A DNA stretch of 64,000 nt from Burkholderiaceae bacterium (GTDB lineage: Bacteria; Pseudomonadota; Gammaproteobacteria; Burkholderiales; Burkholderiaceae_C): positions 62,001 to 126,000 of the forward strand of contig JAGOPK010000009.1 of assembly GCA_017992055.1 (NCBI GenBank). Direction: 5' to 3'. Both the position numbers and the translations under genes were made by a program. Positions 9,649-24,057 of the stretch are shown piece by piece. Each line of letters begins with the position of its first letter. Position 1 is the stretch's first letter. A model generated the notes under the pieces. It was given only the letters and a program-made list of their open reading frames with translations. It searched no databases and was not told the origin of the DNA.

Positions 9649-10540
9649 GCCGAGTTCTGCTGCCAACACCGCTGCGTCGGTGCCCATTCCGACCACCGCA
9701 TCCACCTCGGCCGCCACGTCTGCCAGCAGTGCCGGCGCGATGCTGCGCGAGGCCCGCCAGCGCCAGGGCCTGCACCTGGCGGCGCTGGCCGCGGCGATCA
9801 AGGTCACGCCGGCCAAGCTGGAGGCGCTGGAGGCCGACCGTTACGAGGCCCTGCCCGACCTGACCTTTGCCCGCGCCCTGGCCCAGGCCTGCTGCCGGGC
9901 GCTGAAGATCGATGCCGCGCCGGTGCTGGCGCTGATGCCCGGCGCCGTCAGCAGCCGGCTGGAGCGGGTGGACGAAGGCCTGAACACGCCGATGCCCGAG
10001 CGTGGCAGCGGCCTGCCGCTGGCCGAGTGGCTGCCCTGGCAGCGGCCCGTGCCCTGGATCGCGCTGCTGCTGCTGCTGGCCGCCGGCGCCTTTGTGCTGC
10101 TGCCCACACGCAGCGGGGTCGAGCCGGCGTCCGGCACGGCCACCGATCCGGTGCTGCCGCCGGCCTCGGCCGCGTCGATGGCCCTGCTGGGCATGGTGTT
10201 GCCGGGCACGGGCGCGGCTGAGCCGGCCTCGGCCGCGGCACCGCTCGCCGCCTCGGCACCGGTGGTTGCCTCGGCGCCGGTGGTGGTGGCCAGCGCCGAC
10301 CAGCCGCTGCTGCTGCGCGCCCAGCAGGACAGCTGGGTGCAGGTCAGCGATGCCGATGGCAAGCAATTGCTCGGCCGCATGATGTCCGCAGGCGAGACCC
10401 TGTCATTGGGCGGGGCGTTGCCGCTGAAGGTCAGAATCGGCAATGTCCGGGGCACGCAGCTGCAGTTTCGCGGCCAGGCCGTCGACCTGGCCGCGGCCGC
10501 CCGTGACAACGTGGCCACGCTGACCCTGCCGGCGCCCTGA
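9641..10540 (+). CDS. rodZ: RodZ-type helix-turn-helix membrane protein
   Basis: Bitopic membrane protein; RodZ links MreB to the envelope in rod-shape control. Layout seen: a Ser/Thr/Ala-rich N-terminus (1-32), a cytoplasmic HTH domain (about 33-92, MLREARQRQGLHLAALA), one membrane segment (139-155), an Ala/Pro-rich periplasmic linker, and a C-terminal beta-rich DUF4115 domain (SWVQVSDADGKQLLGR onward). 299 residues. The ATG at 9641 overlaps the pilW stop by 8 bases, which fixes the start. Confidence 0.88.
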   Translation: MTEPSSAANTAASVPIPTTASTSAATSASSAGAMLREARQRQGLHLAALAAAIKVTPAKLEALEADRYEALPDLTFARALAQACCRALKIDAAPVLALMPGAVSSRLERVDEGLNTPMPERGSGLPLAEWLPWQRPVPWIALLLLLAAGAFVLLPTRSGVEPASGTATDPVLPPASAASMALLGMVLPGTGAAEPASAAAPLAASAPVVASAPVVVASADQPLLLRAQQDSWVQVSDADGKQLLGRMMSAGETLSLGGALPLKVRIGNVRGTQLQFRGQAVDLAAAARDNVATLTLPAP

Positions 10541-10564
10541 GCGCCGCATTTTTCTGCTGACGCC

Positions 10565-11851
10565 ATGAGCCAAGACGACGCCTTCGCCCACTTGTCGCTG
10601 ATTCCGCCGGCCGCGCCGGCGCCGCGCCGCTCGCGCCAGGCCCGCGTGGTCTGGGGCAGCCGCGTGGTCACCGTCGGCGGCGACGCACCGGTGCGCGTGC
10701 AGTCGATGACCAACACCGACACGGTGGACGTGATCGAGACCGCCATCCAGGTCAAGGAGCTGGCGATTGCCGGCTCGGAGATGGTGCGCATCACGGTCAA
10801 TACGCCCGAGGCCGCCCAGGCCGTGCCGCACATCCGCGACCAGCTCGACCGCATGGGCATCGACGTGCCCCTGGTCGGCGACTTCCACTACAACGGCCAC
10901 ACGCTGCTGACCGAGCACCCGGCCTGCGCCGAGGCGCTCAGCAAGTACCGCATCAACCCCGGCAACGTCGGCAAGGGCGACAAGCGCGACCGCCAGTTCA
11001 CGGCCATGATCGAGGCCGCGATCAAATACGACAAGGCGGTGCGCATCGGCGTCAACTGGGGCAGCCTCGACCAGGAACTGCTGGCCAGCATGATGGACAC
11101 CAATGCCGGCCGTGCCCAGCCCTGGGACGCGCAGCAGGTGATGTACCAGGCCCTGCTGCAATCGGCCATCCAGTCGGCCGACTGGGCCGCCGAGCTGGGC
11201 CTGGACCGCAACCAGATCATCATCAGCTGCAAGGTCAGCGGCGTGCAGGACCTGGTCAGCGTCTACCAGGGCCTGGCCCAGCGCTGCGACTATGCGCTGC
11301 ACCTGGGCCTCACCGAGGCCGGCATGGGCACCAAGGGCACGGTGGCCTCGGCCGTGGCCCTGGGCAACCTGCTGCAGCAGGGCATCGGCGACACCATCCG
11401 CGTGAGCCTGACGCCGCAGCCCGGCGAGGCGCGCACGCAGGAGGTGGTGGTGGCGCTGGAGATCCTGCAGGCCCTGGGCCTGCGCCGCTTCAACCCCAGC
11501 GTCACCGCCTGCCCGGGCTGTGGCCGCACCACCAGCACCACCTTCCAGGAGCTGGCCAAGCAGATCGACGACCACCTGCGCGCGATGATGCCGGTGTGGA
11601 AGGCGCGCTATCCCGGCGTCGAGAACCTGAAGGTCGCGGTGATGGGCTGCATCGTCAACGGCCCCGGCGAGAGCAAGCATGCCGACATCGGCATCAGCCT
11701 GCCGGGCACCGGCGAGGCGCCGGCCGCGCCGGTGTTCATCGACGGCGCCAAGGCCATGACGCTGCGCGGCGAGGGCATCGCGCAGGAGTTCCACCGCATC
11801 GTCGAGCAGTACATCGAGCGGCGCTTTGGTTCGGTGACTGCCGCGCATTGA
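10565..11851 (+). CDS. ispG: 4-hydroxy-3-methylbut-2-enyl diphosphate synthase (flavodoxin/ferredoxin type)
   Basis: [4Fe-4S] enzyme of the non-mevalonate isoprenoid pathway, converting MEcPP to HMBPP. The N-terminal VQSMTNTDT motif binds substrate. Cluster cysteines are in ACPGCGRT and [10 protein letters not shown] near the C-terminus. At 428 residues it is longer than the E. coli protein. It lies 24 bases after rodZ. dxr, another step of the same pathway, is at 35.7 kb. Confidence 0.97.
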   Translation: MSQDDAFAHLSLIPPAAPAPRRSRQARVVWGSRVVTVGGDAPVRVQSMTNTDTVDVIETAIQVKELAIAGSEMVRITVNTPEAAQAVPHIRDQLDRMGIDVPLVGDFHYNGHTLLTEHPACAEALSKYRINPGNVGKGDKRDRQFTAMIEAAIKYDKAVRIGVNWGSLDQELLASMMDTNAGRAQPWDAQQVMYQALLQSAIQSADWAAELGLDRNQIIISCKVSGVQDLVSVYQGLAQRCDYALHLGLTEAGMGTKGTVASAVALGNLLQQGIGDTIRVSLTPQPGEARTQEVVVALEILQALGLRRFNPSVTACPGCGRTTSTTFQELAKQIDDHLRAMMPVWKARYPGVENLKVAVMGCIVNGPGESKHADIGISLPGTGEAPAAPVFIDGAKAMTLRGEGIAQEFHRIVEQYIERRFGSVTAAH

Positions 11852-11943
11852 CACGGCCCTCCGACCGCTTGGCTGCGCCGGGCCGCGCATGGCCCGCCCC
11901 CTGACCTGATCCAGGCCTGCCGCCGTGCAGGCCCACGCACCCC

Positions 11944-13269
<1,326 letters not shown>

Positions 13270-13318
13270 TCCGCGGCTTCGGTCCGAGCCGACCCACCGA
13301 CACAGCAACAAGGGCCTC

Positions 13319-14008
13319 ATGGCAACCGCACTCGACCTGCAGGAGCAGGAACAACTCGACGACCTCAAGGCCTTCTGGAAGCGCTGGGGCAACCTGATCA
13401 CTGGCCTGCTGACCGTGGCCCTGCTGGCCTTTGCCGGCTGGAACGGCTGGAACTGGTACCAGCGCGACCAGGGCGCCAAGGCCGCGGCCATGTTCGAGGC
13501 CCTGGACGCCGCCGCCGTGGCCGGCGATGCCGACAAGGCCGGCCGCGTGTTCGGCGACCTGAAGGAGCGCTTCCCGCGCACCGTGGCCGCCGCCCAGGGC
13601 GGCCTGCTGGCCGCGCGTGTACAGCTGGACAAGGGCCAGACCGACAACGCCCGTGCCACGCTCACCTGGCTGGCCGACAACGCCGCCGAGGACGAGTACC
13701 GCACCCTGGCCCATCTGCGCCTGGCCGGCCTGGCACTCGATGCCAAGCAGGCCGACGTGGCGCTGAAGGCGCTGGACGCCGCCAAGGCCCCGGCCTTTGC
13801 CGGCCTGGTGGCCGACCGCCGCGGCGATGTGCTGCTGTCCCAGGGCAAGAAGGACGAGGCCAAGGCCGCCTACCAAGCCGCCTACAAGGCCATGGACGAA
13901 AAGATCGACTACCGCCGCCTGGTCGAGGCCAAGCTGATCGCGCTGGGCGCGCCGCCGCAGCCGGTGGATGGCGCCGCGTCGGCCGCCGCTTCGGGAGTTG
14001 CCAAGTGA
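13319..14008 (+). CDS. yfgM: YfgM family protein (ancillary SecYEG translocon / periplasmic TPR protein)
   Basis: Inner-membrane anchored protein with a periplasmic TPR domain; in E. coli YfgM works with PpiD at the SecYEG translocon. A cytoplasmic N-terminus rich in Glu/Gln/Asp (1-25) is followed by one membrane segment (about 26-44) and TPR-like repeats. 229 residues. The ATG at 13319 was chosen because the longer open frame upstream runs into hisS. It overlaps bamB by 4 bases, the standard yfgM-bamB-der order. Confidence 0.9.
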   Translation: MATALDLQEQEQLDDLKAFWKRWGNLITGLLTVALLAFAGWNGWNWYQRDQGAKAAAMFEALDAAAVAGDADKAGRVFGDLKERFPRTVAAAQGGLLAARVQLDKGQTDNARATLTWLADNAAEDEYRTLAHLRLAGLALDAKQADVALKALDAAKAPAFAGLVADRRGDVLLSQGKKDEAKAAYQAAYKAMDEKIDYRRLVEAKLIALGAPPQPVDGAASAAASGVAK

Positions 14009-15114
14009 ACGCGCGCCTGCTGATCACCGCCGCCGCACTGGCCGTGCTGGCCGGCTGCGCCGCCGACAAGCCCAAGCCCACGCCGCTGGAGCCGGTCAGC
14101 GCCCAGATCGCCGGCCGCCAGGTCTGGCAGGCGCGGCTGGACTCGGTGCAGTTCCCGCTGGGCGTGGTCTCGCGCAACGGCCAGTTCGTCGTCGCCGGCA
14201 GCGACGGCACGGTGCTGGCGCTGGAGGCCGCCACCGGCCGCGAAGTCTGGCGCGGCAGCGCCGGCGCCAGGCTCAGCGCGGGCGTGGGCAGCGATGGGCG
14301 CTTTGCCGCCGTCGTCACCCGCGACAACGAGCTGGTGGTGCTGGACCAGGGCAAGAGCAGCTGGAAGGCGACGCTGAAGTCGGCCACCGTGACGCCGCCG
14401 CTGGTGGCCGGCGAGCGGGTGTTCGTGATCGGCGTCGACCGTGTCGTGCATGCCTTCGATGCCGTCGATGGCCGGCGATTGTTCAGCACCAGCCGCCCCG
14501 GCGAGGCGCTGACGCTGTCGCAGCCGGCCCTGCTGACCAGCTTCCAGGACACCCTGGTGGCCGGCATGGGCGCGCTGCTGGTCGGCATCGACCCGGTCAA
14601 GGGCAGCATCCGCTGGGAGCTGCCGCTGACCTCGCCGCGTGGCACCAACGAGGTCGAGCGCCTCAACGACCTGGTCGGCCCGGCGCTGCGCGTCGGCGAT
14701 GTGGTCTGCGCGCGCGCCTTCCAGACCGCTGTGGGCTGCGCCGACCTGGCCAAGCGCCAGGTGCGCTGGAGCCGCACCGCCGGTGGCAGCGATGCCGTGG
14801 GCGGTGATGCCGAGCTGCTGTTCGGCGCCGACGGCACCGACCGCATCAGCGCCTGGAAGGCCGGCAACGGCGACCTGGTGTGGCAGAACGAGCGCCTGCT
14901 CTACCGTGGCCTCAGCGCCCCGCTGGCCAGCGGCCGCACCGTGGTCTTCGGCGATCTCGAGGGCCAGCTGCACTTCCTGTCGCGCGACGACGGCAAGGCC
15001 TTGCTGCGCCTGCCCACCGACGGCTCGCCGGTGGTGGCCCAGCCGGCGCTGTCGGGCACCACCATGCTGGTGGTCACGCGCAACGGCGGGCTTTACGCCT
15101 TCCGCCCCGAATAA
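14005..15114 (+). CDS. bamB: Outer membrane protein assembly factor BamB
   Basis: Lipoprotein of the BAM complex with an eight-bladed beta-propeller that binds BamA. It starts at GTG 14005 within the yfgM stop. Signal peptide with lipobox LAG-C18, then repeated PQQ-like blades (for example [37 protein letters not shown] at the end). 369 residues. It lies directly upstream of der (22 bases). Confidence 0.95.
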   Translation: MNARLLITAAALAVLAGCAADKPKPTPLEPVSAQIAGRQVWQARLDSVQFPLGVVSRNGQFVVAGSDGTVLALEAATGREVWRGSAGARLSAGVGSDGRFAAVVTRDNELVVLDQGKSSWKATLKSATVTPPLVAGERVFVIGVDRVVHAFDAVDGRRLFSTSRPGEALTLSQPALLTSFQDTLVAGMGALLVGIDPVKGSIRWELPLTSPRGTNEVERLNDLVGPALRVGDVVCARAFQTAVGCADLAKRQVRWSRTAGGSDAVGGDAELLFGADGTDRISAWKAGNGDLVWQNERLLYRGLSAPLASGRTVVFGDLEGQLHFLSRDDGKALLRLPTDGSPVVAQPALSGTTMLVVTRNGGLYAFRPE

Positions 15115-15136
15115 GAAGAACAAGAAAGCACGCACG

Positions 15137-16471
15137 ATGAAACCGGTGATCGCCCTGGTGGGCCGCCCCAATGTGGGCAAGTCCACGCTGTTCAACCGGT
15201 TGACCAAGAGCCGCGACGCCATCGTCGCCGACTTCGCCGGCCTCACGCGCGACCGCCACTACGGCGACGGCCGCCACGGCGGGCGCGAGTTCATCGTCAT
15301 CGACACCGGCGGCTTCGAGCCCGAGAAGCCCACCGGCATCGTCGCCAAGATGGCCCAGCAGACCCAGGCCGCGGTGGCCGAGGCCGACATCGTGGTGTTT
15401 GTCGTCGATGCGCGCATGGGCGTGGCCGGCCAGGACCACGACATCGCCAAGTACCTGCGCGCGGCCAACAAGCGCGTGCTGCTGGCGGTGAACAAGGCCG
15501 AGGGCATGATCGACGCGCCCCAGCTGGCCGAGTTCCACGAGCTGGGCATCGGCGAGCCGCATCCGGTCAGCGCCGCCCATGGCCAGGGCATCCGCAGCCT
15601 GCTCGATGCGGCGCTGGAAGACCTGCCCGAGGACGAGGAGCCGGCCGAGCCCGACGAGAACGCGCCCATCCGCCTGGCTGTGGCCGGCCGGCCCAATGTC
15701 GGCAAGAGCACGCTGATCAACACCTGGCTGGGCGAGGAGCGCCTGGTCGCCTTCGACCTGCCGGGCACCACCCGCGACGCCATCAGCGTGCCTTTCGAGC
15801 GCGAGGGCCGCAAGTTCGAGCTGATCGACACCGCCGGCCTGCGCCGCAAGGGCAAGGTGTTCGAGGCCATCGAGAAGTTCTCGGTGGTCAAGACCCTGCA
15901 GGCGATTGCCGATGCCAACGTGGTGGTGCTGCTGCTCGATGCCACCCAGGGCGTGTCCGAGCAGGACGCGCACATCGCCGGTTACATCCTCGATGCCGGC
16001 CGGGCGGTGGTGGTGGCGGTCAACAAGTGGGATGCGGTCGATGCCTACCAGCGCCAGATGTTCGAGCGCTCGCTGGAGCAGCGCCTGGCCTTTCTGCGCT
16101 ATGCCGAGGTGCTGCAGATCTCGGCGCTGAAGCGCCAGGGCCTGGGCCCGCTGTGGAAGGCGATTGCCGCCGCCCATGCCTCGGCCACGGCCAAGATGCC
16201 CACGCCCCAGCTCACGCGCCTGCTGCTGGAGGCGGTGGAGCACCAGGCGCCCAAGCGCGCCGGCATGTTCAGGCCCAAGCTGCGCTATGCGCACCAGGGC
16301 GGCATGAACCCGCCCATCGTCATCGTGCACGGCAATGCGCTGGAGCATGTGACCGAGGCCTACAAGCGCTACCTCGAAGGCCGCATCCGCGCCCACTTCA
16401 AGCTCGTCGGCACACCGCTGCGCATCGAGATGAAGTCGGCGCGGAACCCTTTCGACGAATCCAAGTCTTGA
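15137..16471 (+). CDS. der: Ribosome-assembly GTPase Der (EngA)
   Basis: Essential double GTPase for maturation of the 50S subunit. Two tandem G domains each open with [10 protein letters not shown] (near residues 8 and 183), followed by a KH-like C-terminal domain. DTGGFEP and [10 protein letters not shown] are the two G3 motifs; NKWDAVD is the second G4. In the first G domain the usual G4 NKxD reads NKAEG, so its guanine-specificity Asp is replaced, a variation seen in some Der proteins. 444 residues. Confidence 0.97.
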   Translation: MKPVIALVGRPNVGKSTLFNRLTKSRDAIVADFAGLTRDRHYGDGRHGGREFIVIDTGGFEPEKPTGIVAKMAQQTQAAVAEADIVVFVVDARMGVAGQDHDIAKYLRAANKRVLLAVNKAEGMIDAPQLAEFHELGIGEPHPVSAAHGQGIRSLLDAALEDLPEDEEPAEPDENAPIRLAVAGRPNVGKSTLINTWLGEERLVAFDLPGTTRDAISVPFEREGRKFELIDTAGLRRKGKVFEAIEKFSVVKTLQAIADANVVVLLLDATQGVSEQDAHIAGYILDAGRAVVVAVNKWDAVDAYQRQMFERSLEQRLAFLRYAEVLQISALKRQGLGPLWKAIAAAHASATAKMPTPQLTRLLLEAVEHQAPKRAGMFRPKLRYAHQGGMNPPIVIVHGNALEHVTEAYKRYLEGRIRAHFKLVGTPLRIEMKSARNPFDESKS

Positions 16472-16597
16472 ATTCATGCGCAGCGGCCGCCGGGGCCGCG
16501 GCCACCTCCGGGCGGGCAGATGGGGCGCAGAACCCCGTGCTTTCCCTGATGTGATAAGGTGACCTTCCCGGACTTCTTTCCAACACGGAGCCATATC

Positions 16598-16840
16598 GTG
16601 AGCAACAAAGGGCAACTGCTACAAGACCCGTTTCTGAACCTGCTGCGCAAAGAGCATGTGCCGGTGTCGATCTACCTGGTCAACGGCATCAAGCTGCAGG
16701 GCCACATCGAATCCTTCGACCAGTACGTCGTGCTGCTGCGCAACACCGTGACGCAGATGGTCTACAAGCACGCCATCTCCACCGTCGTGCCCGGCCGTCC
16801 GGTCAACTTCCACGCCAGCGAGCCGGGCGCCCCGGCCTGA
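16598..16840 (+). CDS. hfq: RNA chaperone Hfq
   Basis: Hexameric Sm-like protein that pairs small RNAs with mRNAs. The GTG at 16598 follows GGAG (16587-16590) and gives the standard N-terminus ([13 protein letters not shown]); an in-frame ATG-like start further up would add 13 atypical residues. Sm1 and Sm2 regions [13 protein letters not shown] and [13 protein letters not shown] are intact. 80 residues. The 126-base gap after der may hold its promoter. hflX follows within 11 bases, the usual hfq-hflX-hflK-hflC order. Confidence 0.97.
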   Translation: MSNKGQLLQDPFLNLLRKEHVPVSIYLVNGIKLQGHIESFDQYVVLLRNTVTQMVYKHAISTVVPGRPVNFHASEPGAPA

Positions 16841-16851
16841 ACGCGCCAACC

Positions 16852-18132
<1,281 letters not shown>

Positions 18133-18257
18133 GCATGCACCCCCCCCGAATTGGCGAACGACTGTCGGCCGTGGCCGCAGCCGCACAGGCCCTGGCGCGT
18201 GGCCTGGGCCGGCGTGTCCTGGGCGGCCGTGCCGCGGCCGCCGAGGGTCCGATCCTG

Positions 18258-19478
18258 ATGAGCAATGGCCGCAACGACGGCCCGCCGGATCTGGACGAGC
18301 TGTGGCGCGACTTCAACCGCAAGCTGTCCGGCCTGTTCGGCGGCAAGGGCGGCCCCGACGGCGGCGGCCAGCCGCCGCGCCGCAACGGCGGCGATCCCGA
18401 AGGCGGCGGCGGTGGCCCGTCGTTCCAGCCCGACATGAAGAGCGCCGGCATCGGCCTGGGCCTGATCGCCGGCGTGGTGGCTGTGGTCTGGGCCGGCAGC
18501 GGCTTCTTCATCGTGCAGGAAGGCCAGCAGTCCATCATCACCACCTTCGGCCGCTACAGCCAGACGGTGGACGCCGGCTTCCACTGGCGCATGCCGTTCC
18601 CGTTCCAGGCCCATGAGACGGTGGGCGTGACCCAGCTGCGCTCGGTGGACGTGGGCCGCAACAGCGTGGTGCAGGCCACCGGCCTGCGCGACTCGTCGAT
18701 GCTGACCCAGGACGAGAACATCGTCGACATCCGCTTCACCGTGCAGTACCGGCTGAAGGATGCCAAGCAGTACCTGTTCGAGGTGCGCGACCCCGACCTG
18801 GCGGTCGAGCAGGCCAGCGAGTCGGCGGTGCGCGAGATCGTCGGCAAGAGCAAGGTCGACTCGGTGCTGTACGAGCAGCGCGACGCCATCGCCACCGACC
18901 TGACCAAGTCCATCCAGGCCCAGCTCGACCGGCTCAGCGCCGGCATCCTGGTGGTGGCCGTCAACGTGCAGAACGTGCAGGTGCCCGAGCAGGTGCAGTC
19001 GGCCTTCAACGACGCCTTCCGCGCCGGCGCCGACCGCGACCGCTTCAAGAACGAAGGCCAGGCCTACGCCAGCAACGAGATCCCCAAGGCCCGCGGCACG
19101 GCCGCGCGGCTGCGCGAAGAGGCCGATGGCTATGCCCAGCGCGTGGTGGCCCAGGCCGAGGGTGATGCGCAGCGCTTCCGCTCGGTGCTGACCGAGTACC
19201 AGAAGGCGCCGGCCGTGACCCGCGACCGCATGTACATCGACACCATGCAGCAGGTCTATTCCAACGTCACCAAGGTCATGGTCGACAGCCGCAGCGGCTC
19301 CAACCTGCTGTACCTGCCGCTGGACAAGCTGCTGCAGCAGCAGGGCTCGCCCACCGGCAGCGTGCAGGTCATCCCGCAGACCACGCCGCCGGCCGATCCG
19401 GCCGCCGCCGCCGGCAACGCCGCCGCCGATGCCCGCTCGCGCGATGGCGCCCGCACCCGCGACCGCGACGGTCGCTGA
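18258..19478 (+). CDS. hflK: FtsH protease modulator HflK
   Basis: SPFH/prohibitin-family membrane protein that forms large assemblies with HflC around the FtsH protease. A Gly/Pro-rich cytoplasmic N-terminus (PPDLDELWRDFNRKL near 8-22) is followed by one membrane segment near residues 60-80 and the band-7 domain. Start choice: ATG 18258 has GAGGG ten bases upstream and gives 406 residues; an in-frame ATG at 18129 overlapping hflX would add 43 residues without resemblance to known HflK. Next gene is hflC, 38 bases downstream. Confidence 0.92.
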   Translation: MSNGRNDGPPDLDELWRDFNRKLSGLFGGKGGPDGGGQPPRRNGGDPEGGGGGPSFQPDMKSAGIGLGLIAGVVAVVWAGSGFFIVQEGQQSIITTFGRYSQTVDAGFHWRMPFPFQAHETVGVTQLRSVDVGRNSVVQATGLRDSSMLTQDENIVDIRFTVQYRLKDAKQYLFEVRDPDLAVEQASESAVREIVGKSKVDSVLYEQRDAIATDLTKSIQAQLDRLSAGILVVAVNVQNVQVPEQVQSAFNDAFRAGADRDRFKNEGQAYASNEIPKARGTAARLREEADGYAQRVVAQAEGDAQRFRSVLTEYQKAPAVTRDRMYIDTMQQVYSNVTKVMVDSRSGSNLLYLPLDKLLQQQGSPTGSVQVIPQTTPPADPAAAAGNAAADARSRDGARTRDRDGR

Positions 19479-19516
19479 GCCCGGGTCCCTCCGGCACGCA
19501 CCCCATCCCTGACACC

Positions 19517-20416
19517 ATGAACCGTATCGGACTCTATGTCGCCTCGGCCCTGCTGGCGCTGATGCTGGCGGCCTCGACGCTGTTTGTCGTCGACCAGCGC
19601 CAGCTGGCGGTGATCTACGCGCTGGGCGAGATCAAGGAAGTCATCAGCGAGCCCGGGCTGAAGTTCAAGCTGCCGCCGCCGTTCCAGAACGTGGTCATGC
19701 TGGACAAGCGCGTGCAGACGCTGGACAGCCCGGAGACGCGGCCCATCTTCACCGCCGAGAAGAAGAGCCTGGTCATCGACTGGCTGGTGAAGTGGCGCAT
19801 CGCCGAGCCGCGCCAGTTCATCCGCAACAACGGCACCGACATCCGCAACCTCGAAGGCCGGCTGAGCCCGGTGGTGCAGGCCGCGTTCAACGAGGAGATC
19901 ACGCGCCGCACCGTGCGCGGCGTGCTCGCCGACGAGCGCGACAAGGTCATGCAGGACGTGCGCAAGCGCCTGGAGGACGAGGCCAAGTCCTTCGGCATCG
20001 AGATCGTCGACGTGCGCATCAAGCGCGCCGATTTCGTCGCCGACATCACCGACGCGGTCTACAAGCGCATGGAGTCCGAGCGCAAGCAGGTCGCCAACGA
20101 ACTGCGCAGCCAGGGCCAGGCCGAGGCCGACCGCATCCGCGCCGAGGCCGAGAAGCAGCGCGACGTGATCATCGCCGAGGCCTACCGCGATGCGCAGAAG
20201 CTCAAGGGCGAGGGCGATGCCAAGGCCAGCGCGCTGTATGCCGATGCCTTTGGCCGCGACCCGTCGTTTGCCCAGTTCTACCGCAGCCTCGAGGCCTACC
20301 GCGCCAGCTTCCGCAACAAGGCCGACGTGATGGTGGTCGACCCGTCCAGCGACTTCTTCAAGTCCATGCGCGGGTCCGGCGGCGCGGGCAGCCCGGCGGC
20401 GCCGGCCAAGCGCTGA
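19517..20416 (+). CDS. hflC: FtsH protease modulator HflC
   Basis: Partner of HflK in the periplasm-facing SPFH complex that restrains FtsH. An N-terminal membrane anchor (about 4-24) is followed by the band-7 domain with VVDQRQLAVIYALGEI and a long charged helix rich in Glu/Ala/Lys (GQAEADRIRAEAEKQRD). 299 residues, the family norm. Confidence 0.95.
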   Translation: MNRIGLYVASALLALMLAASTLFVVDQRQLAVIYALGEIKEVISEPGLKFKLPPPFQNVVMLDKRVQTLDSPETRPIFTAEKKSLVIDWLVKWRIAEPRQFIRNNGTDIRNLEGRLSPVVQAAFNEEITRRTVRGVLADERDKVMQDVRKRLEDEAKSFGIEIVDVRIKRADFVADITDAVYKRMESERKQVANELRSQGQAEADRIRAEAEKQRDVIIAEAYRDAQKLKGEGDAKASALYADAFGRDPSFAQFYRSLEAYRASFRNKADVMVVDPSSDFFKSMRGSGGAGSPAAPAKR

Positions 20417-20440
20417 CCGCGGCCGGAAAGCCGGGCCGGC

Positions 20441-20626
20441 ATGGGCGATTGGCTGCTCGGCGCCTTGGCGCTGATGCTGGTGCTCGAAGGGCTGCTGCCC
20501 TTCTTCAGCCCCTCGGCCTGGCGCGAGGTGTTCAGCCGCGCGCTGCAGATGAGCGATGGCCAGATCCGCTTCATCGGCCTGACCAGCATGCTGGCCGGAC
20601 TGCTGCTGCTGGCGATCTGGCACTGA
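20441..20626 (+). CDS. Small DUF2065 (YjeT-like) membrane protein
   Basis: 61-residue hydrophobic protein with two predicted membrane segments (about 5-22 and 43-60) flanking [17 protein letters not shown], a pattern typical of DUF2065. Function unknown. It sits between hflC and hisZ, 24 bases after hflC, the position this family holds next to hflC/purA in many proteobacteria. Confidence 0.85.
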   Translation: MGDWLLGALALMLVLEGLLPFFSPSAWREVFSRALQMSDGQIRFIGLTSMLAGLLLLAIWH

Positions 20627-20672
20627 CCCAGCGCCGGCCTGCGGCATGAGTGGTTCGGCCATGGCCGGCCGG

Positions 20673-20678
20673 TACAAT
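20673..20678 (+). promoter_or_regulatory. Putative -10 element for hisZ
   Basis: TACAAT 30 bases upstream of the chosen hisZ ATG. No strong -35 box. If used, hisZ-purA can be transcribed apart from the hfl genes. Confidence 0.4.
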
Positions 20679-20708
20679 GCCGTTTTCAACCCCCCCGGGT
20701 TTTACGAC

Positions 20709-21872
20709 ATGTCTTCTGCTTGGCTGCTGCCCGAGCACATTGCCGACGTGCTGCCCGCCGAAGCGCGGCGCCTCGAAGAGCTGCGGCGCCAGCTGCTGGA
20801 GATCACCCGCAGCTACGGCTTCGAGCTGGTGGCGCCGCCGCTGCTGGAGCATCTGGAATCGCTGCTCACCGGCACCGGCCGCGACCTGGACCTGCGCACC
20901 TTCAAGCTGGTCGACCAGCTGTCCGGCCGTGCGCTGGGCGTGCGTGCCGACACCACGCCCCAGGTGGCGCGCATCGACGCCCATCTGCTGAACCGCCAGG
21001 GCGTGACCCGGCTGTGCTACTGCGGCCCGGTGCTGCACACCCGGCCGCAGGGCCCGCTGGCCACGCGCGAGCCGCTGCAGTTCGGCGCCGAGATCTACGG
21101 CCATGCCGGCCTGGAGGCCGACCTGGAGGTGATGGACCTGGCGCTGGACGGCCTGCGTGCCGCCGGCCTGGGCGACCTGGTGCTGGACCTGGCCGATGCG
21201 CGCATCGTGCGCGGCGTGCTGGCCGGCGTGGCGCTGGACGGTGCCGGCCTGGCCGAGGTGGTGGCGGCGCTGGCGGCCAAGAACAGCGCCGCGCTGCAGG
21301 GCCTGGCCCTGCGCTTTCCGGCCGAGGCGCGCGAGGCCCTGCTGCAGCTGCCGCGGCTGTACGGCGGCCTGGAGGTGCTGGCGCAGGCACGCGAATGCCT
21401 GCCGCAGCGCGCCGAGATCCACCAGGCGCTGGACGATCTGGCCTGGCTGGCCGCCCACCTGGGCCGGGCCCATGGCGATGTGCGCCTGGGCTTCGACCTG
21501 GCCGACATGGGCGGCTACGGCTACTACTCGGGCGCGCGCTTTGCGGTGTATGCGCCGGGCATGGCCGATGCGCTGCTGCGCGGCGGGCGCTACGACGAGG
21601 TCGGTGCGGTGTTTGGCCGCAACCGGCCGGCGGTGGGCTTTTCCACCGACCTGAAGACCCTGGTGGCCTGCGTGCCGGCGCCGGCGCCGCGCCTGGCCAT
21701 CCGCGCGCCCTGGAGCGAGGACGAGGCGCTGCGCCAGGCCGTGCGCCGGCTGCGTGCCCAGGGCGAGGCCGTGGTCTGCAGCCTGCCCGGCCATGAGCAC
21801 GAAGCCGAAGAATTCGACTGCGACCGCGAACTGGTCGCCATCGACGGCCAGTGGCTGCTGCGCGCGCTCTGA
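20709..21872 (+). CDS. hisZ: ATP phosphoribosyltransferase regulatory subunit HisZ
   Basis: HisRS-like protein that binds the short form of HisG and mediates feedback control of histidine synthesis; it has no tRNA ligase activity. It shares the class II core with HisS ([42 protein letters not shown]) but lacks the anticodon-binding domain. ATG 20709 gives 387 residues and [16 protein letters not shown]; the longer frame from 20646 is less likely because it spans a -10-like element. No hisG is nearby. hisZ-purA is a common betaproteobacterial pair. Confidence 0.92.
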   Translation: MSSAWLLPEHIADVLPAEARRLEELRRQLLEITRSYGFELVAPPLLEHLESLLTGTGRDLDLRTFKLVDQLSGRALGVRADTTPQVARIDAHLLNRQGVTRLCYCGPVLHTRPQGPLATREPLQFGAEIYGHAGLEADLEVMDLALDGLRAAGLGDLVLDLADARIVRGVLAGVALDGAGLAEVVAALAAKNSAALQGLALRFPAEAREALLQLPRLYGGLEVLAQARECLPQRAEIHQALDDLAWLAAHLGRAHGDVRLGFDLADMGGYGYYSGARFAVYAPGMADALLRGGRYDEVGAVFGRNRPAVGFSTDLKTLVACVPAPAPRLAIRAPWSEDEALRQAVRRLRAQGEAVVCSLPGHEHEAEEFDCDRELVAIDGQWLLRAL

Positions 21873-23258
<1,386 letters not shown>

Positions 23259-23292
23259 TCCACACTTTGCCCCCGACCGAGGAGACCCACCG

Positions 23293-23814
23293 ATGCTGAC
23301 CGACGACGGCAAGCACCTGTATGTGAGCTGGGACGAGTACCACCTGCTGATCGAGCGCCTGGCGCTGAAGGTGGCGCACTCGGGCTGGCAGTTCGACCAG
23401 ATCCTGTGCCTGGCGCGCGGCGGCATGCGCCCGGGCGATGTGCTGTCGCGCGTGTTCGACAAGCCGCTGGCCATCATGAGCACCAGCAGCTACCGCGCCG
23501 AGGCCGGCACCATCCAGGGCCGGCTGGACATGGCCAAGTACATCACCATGCCCAAGGGCGAGCTGGCCGGGCGCGTGCTGCTGGTCGACGACCTGTCGGA
23601 CTCGGGCGTGACGCTGAAGGCGGTGGTCGAGCGCCTGCGCGGCGTGCCGGCGATCAGCGAGCTGCGCAGCGCGGTGATCTGGGTCAAGGGCGTGTCGACC
23701 TACACACCCGACTACTATGTCGAGATGCTGCCCACCAGCCCCTGGATCCACCAGCCGTTCGAGGAGTACGACAACCTCCGCCCGGACGCGCTGGCCAAGA
23801 AGCTGGCGATTTGA
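23293..23814 (+). CDS. Purine-type phosphoribosyltransferase
   Basis: Type I PRTase fold with the PRPP-binding loop VLLVDDLSDSGVTL in the centre and CLARGGMRPGD near the front. The protein is 173 residues, close to xanthine/hypoxanthine PRTases. Its position just behind purA, with GAGGAGA as ribosome site, suggests a purine salvage role, but the base it uses cannot be read from the sequence. The family also holds poorly described members, so no symbol is given. Confidence 0.85.
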   Translation: MLTDDGKHLYVSWDEYHLLIERLALKVAHSGWQFDQILCLARGGMRPGDVLSRVFDKPLAIMSTSSYRAEAGTIQGRLDMAKYITMPKGELAGRVLLVDDLSDSGVTLKAVVERLRGVPAISELRSAVIWVKGVSTYTPDYYVEMLPTSPWIHQPFEEYDNLRPDALAKKLAI

Positions 23815-23877
23815 GGCCGGTGCACGAGGTCCATGCCGGCATGGGCCTCTTGAGCCAGCCTCAGGCCGGGCAAGGCC

Positions 23878-23912
23878 CAAAGAAAAATGGCCTGCACCGA
23901 GGTGCAGGCCAT
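23878..23912 (-). terminator. Intrinsic terminator of tRNA-Leu (minus strand)
   Basis: ATGGCCTGCAC (23887-23897) pairs perfectly with GTGCAGGCCAT (23902-23912), loop CGAG. On the minus strand the hairpin is followed by TTTTTCTTT, a good T-run. It lies 45 bases beyond the tRNA 3' end and may also help end the plus-strand phosphoribosyltransferase transcript. Confidence 0.88.
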
Positions 23913-23956
23913 TCAAATCGAATCAACAACAACTTATTGCAAAACCGCTCGTACCT

Positions 23957-24041
<85 letters not shown>

Positions 24042-24057
24042 AGGTACAGAAGCTAGG

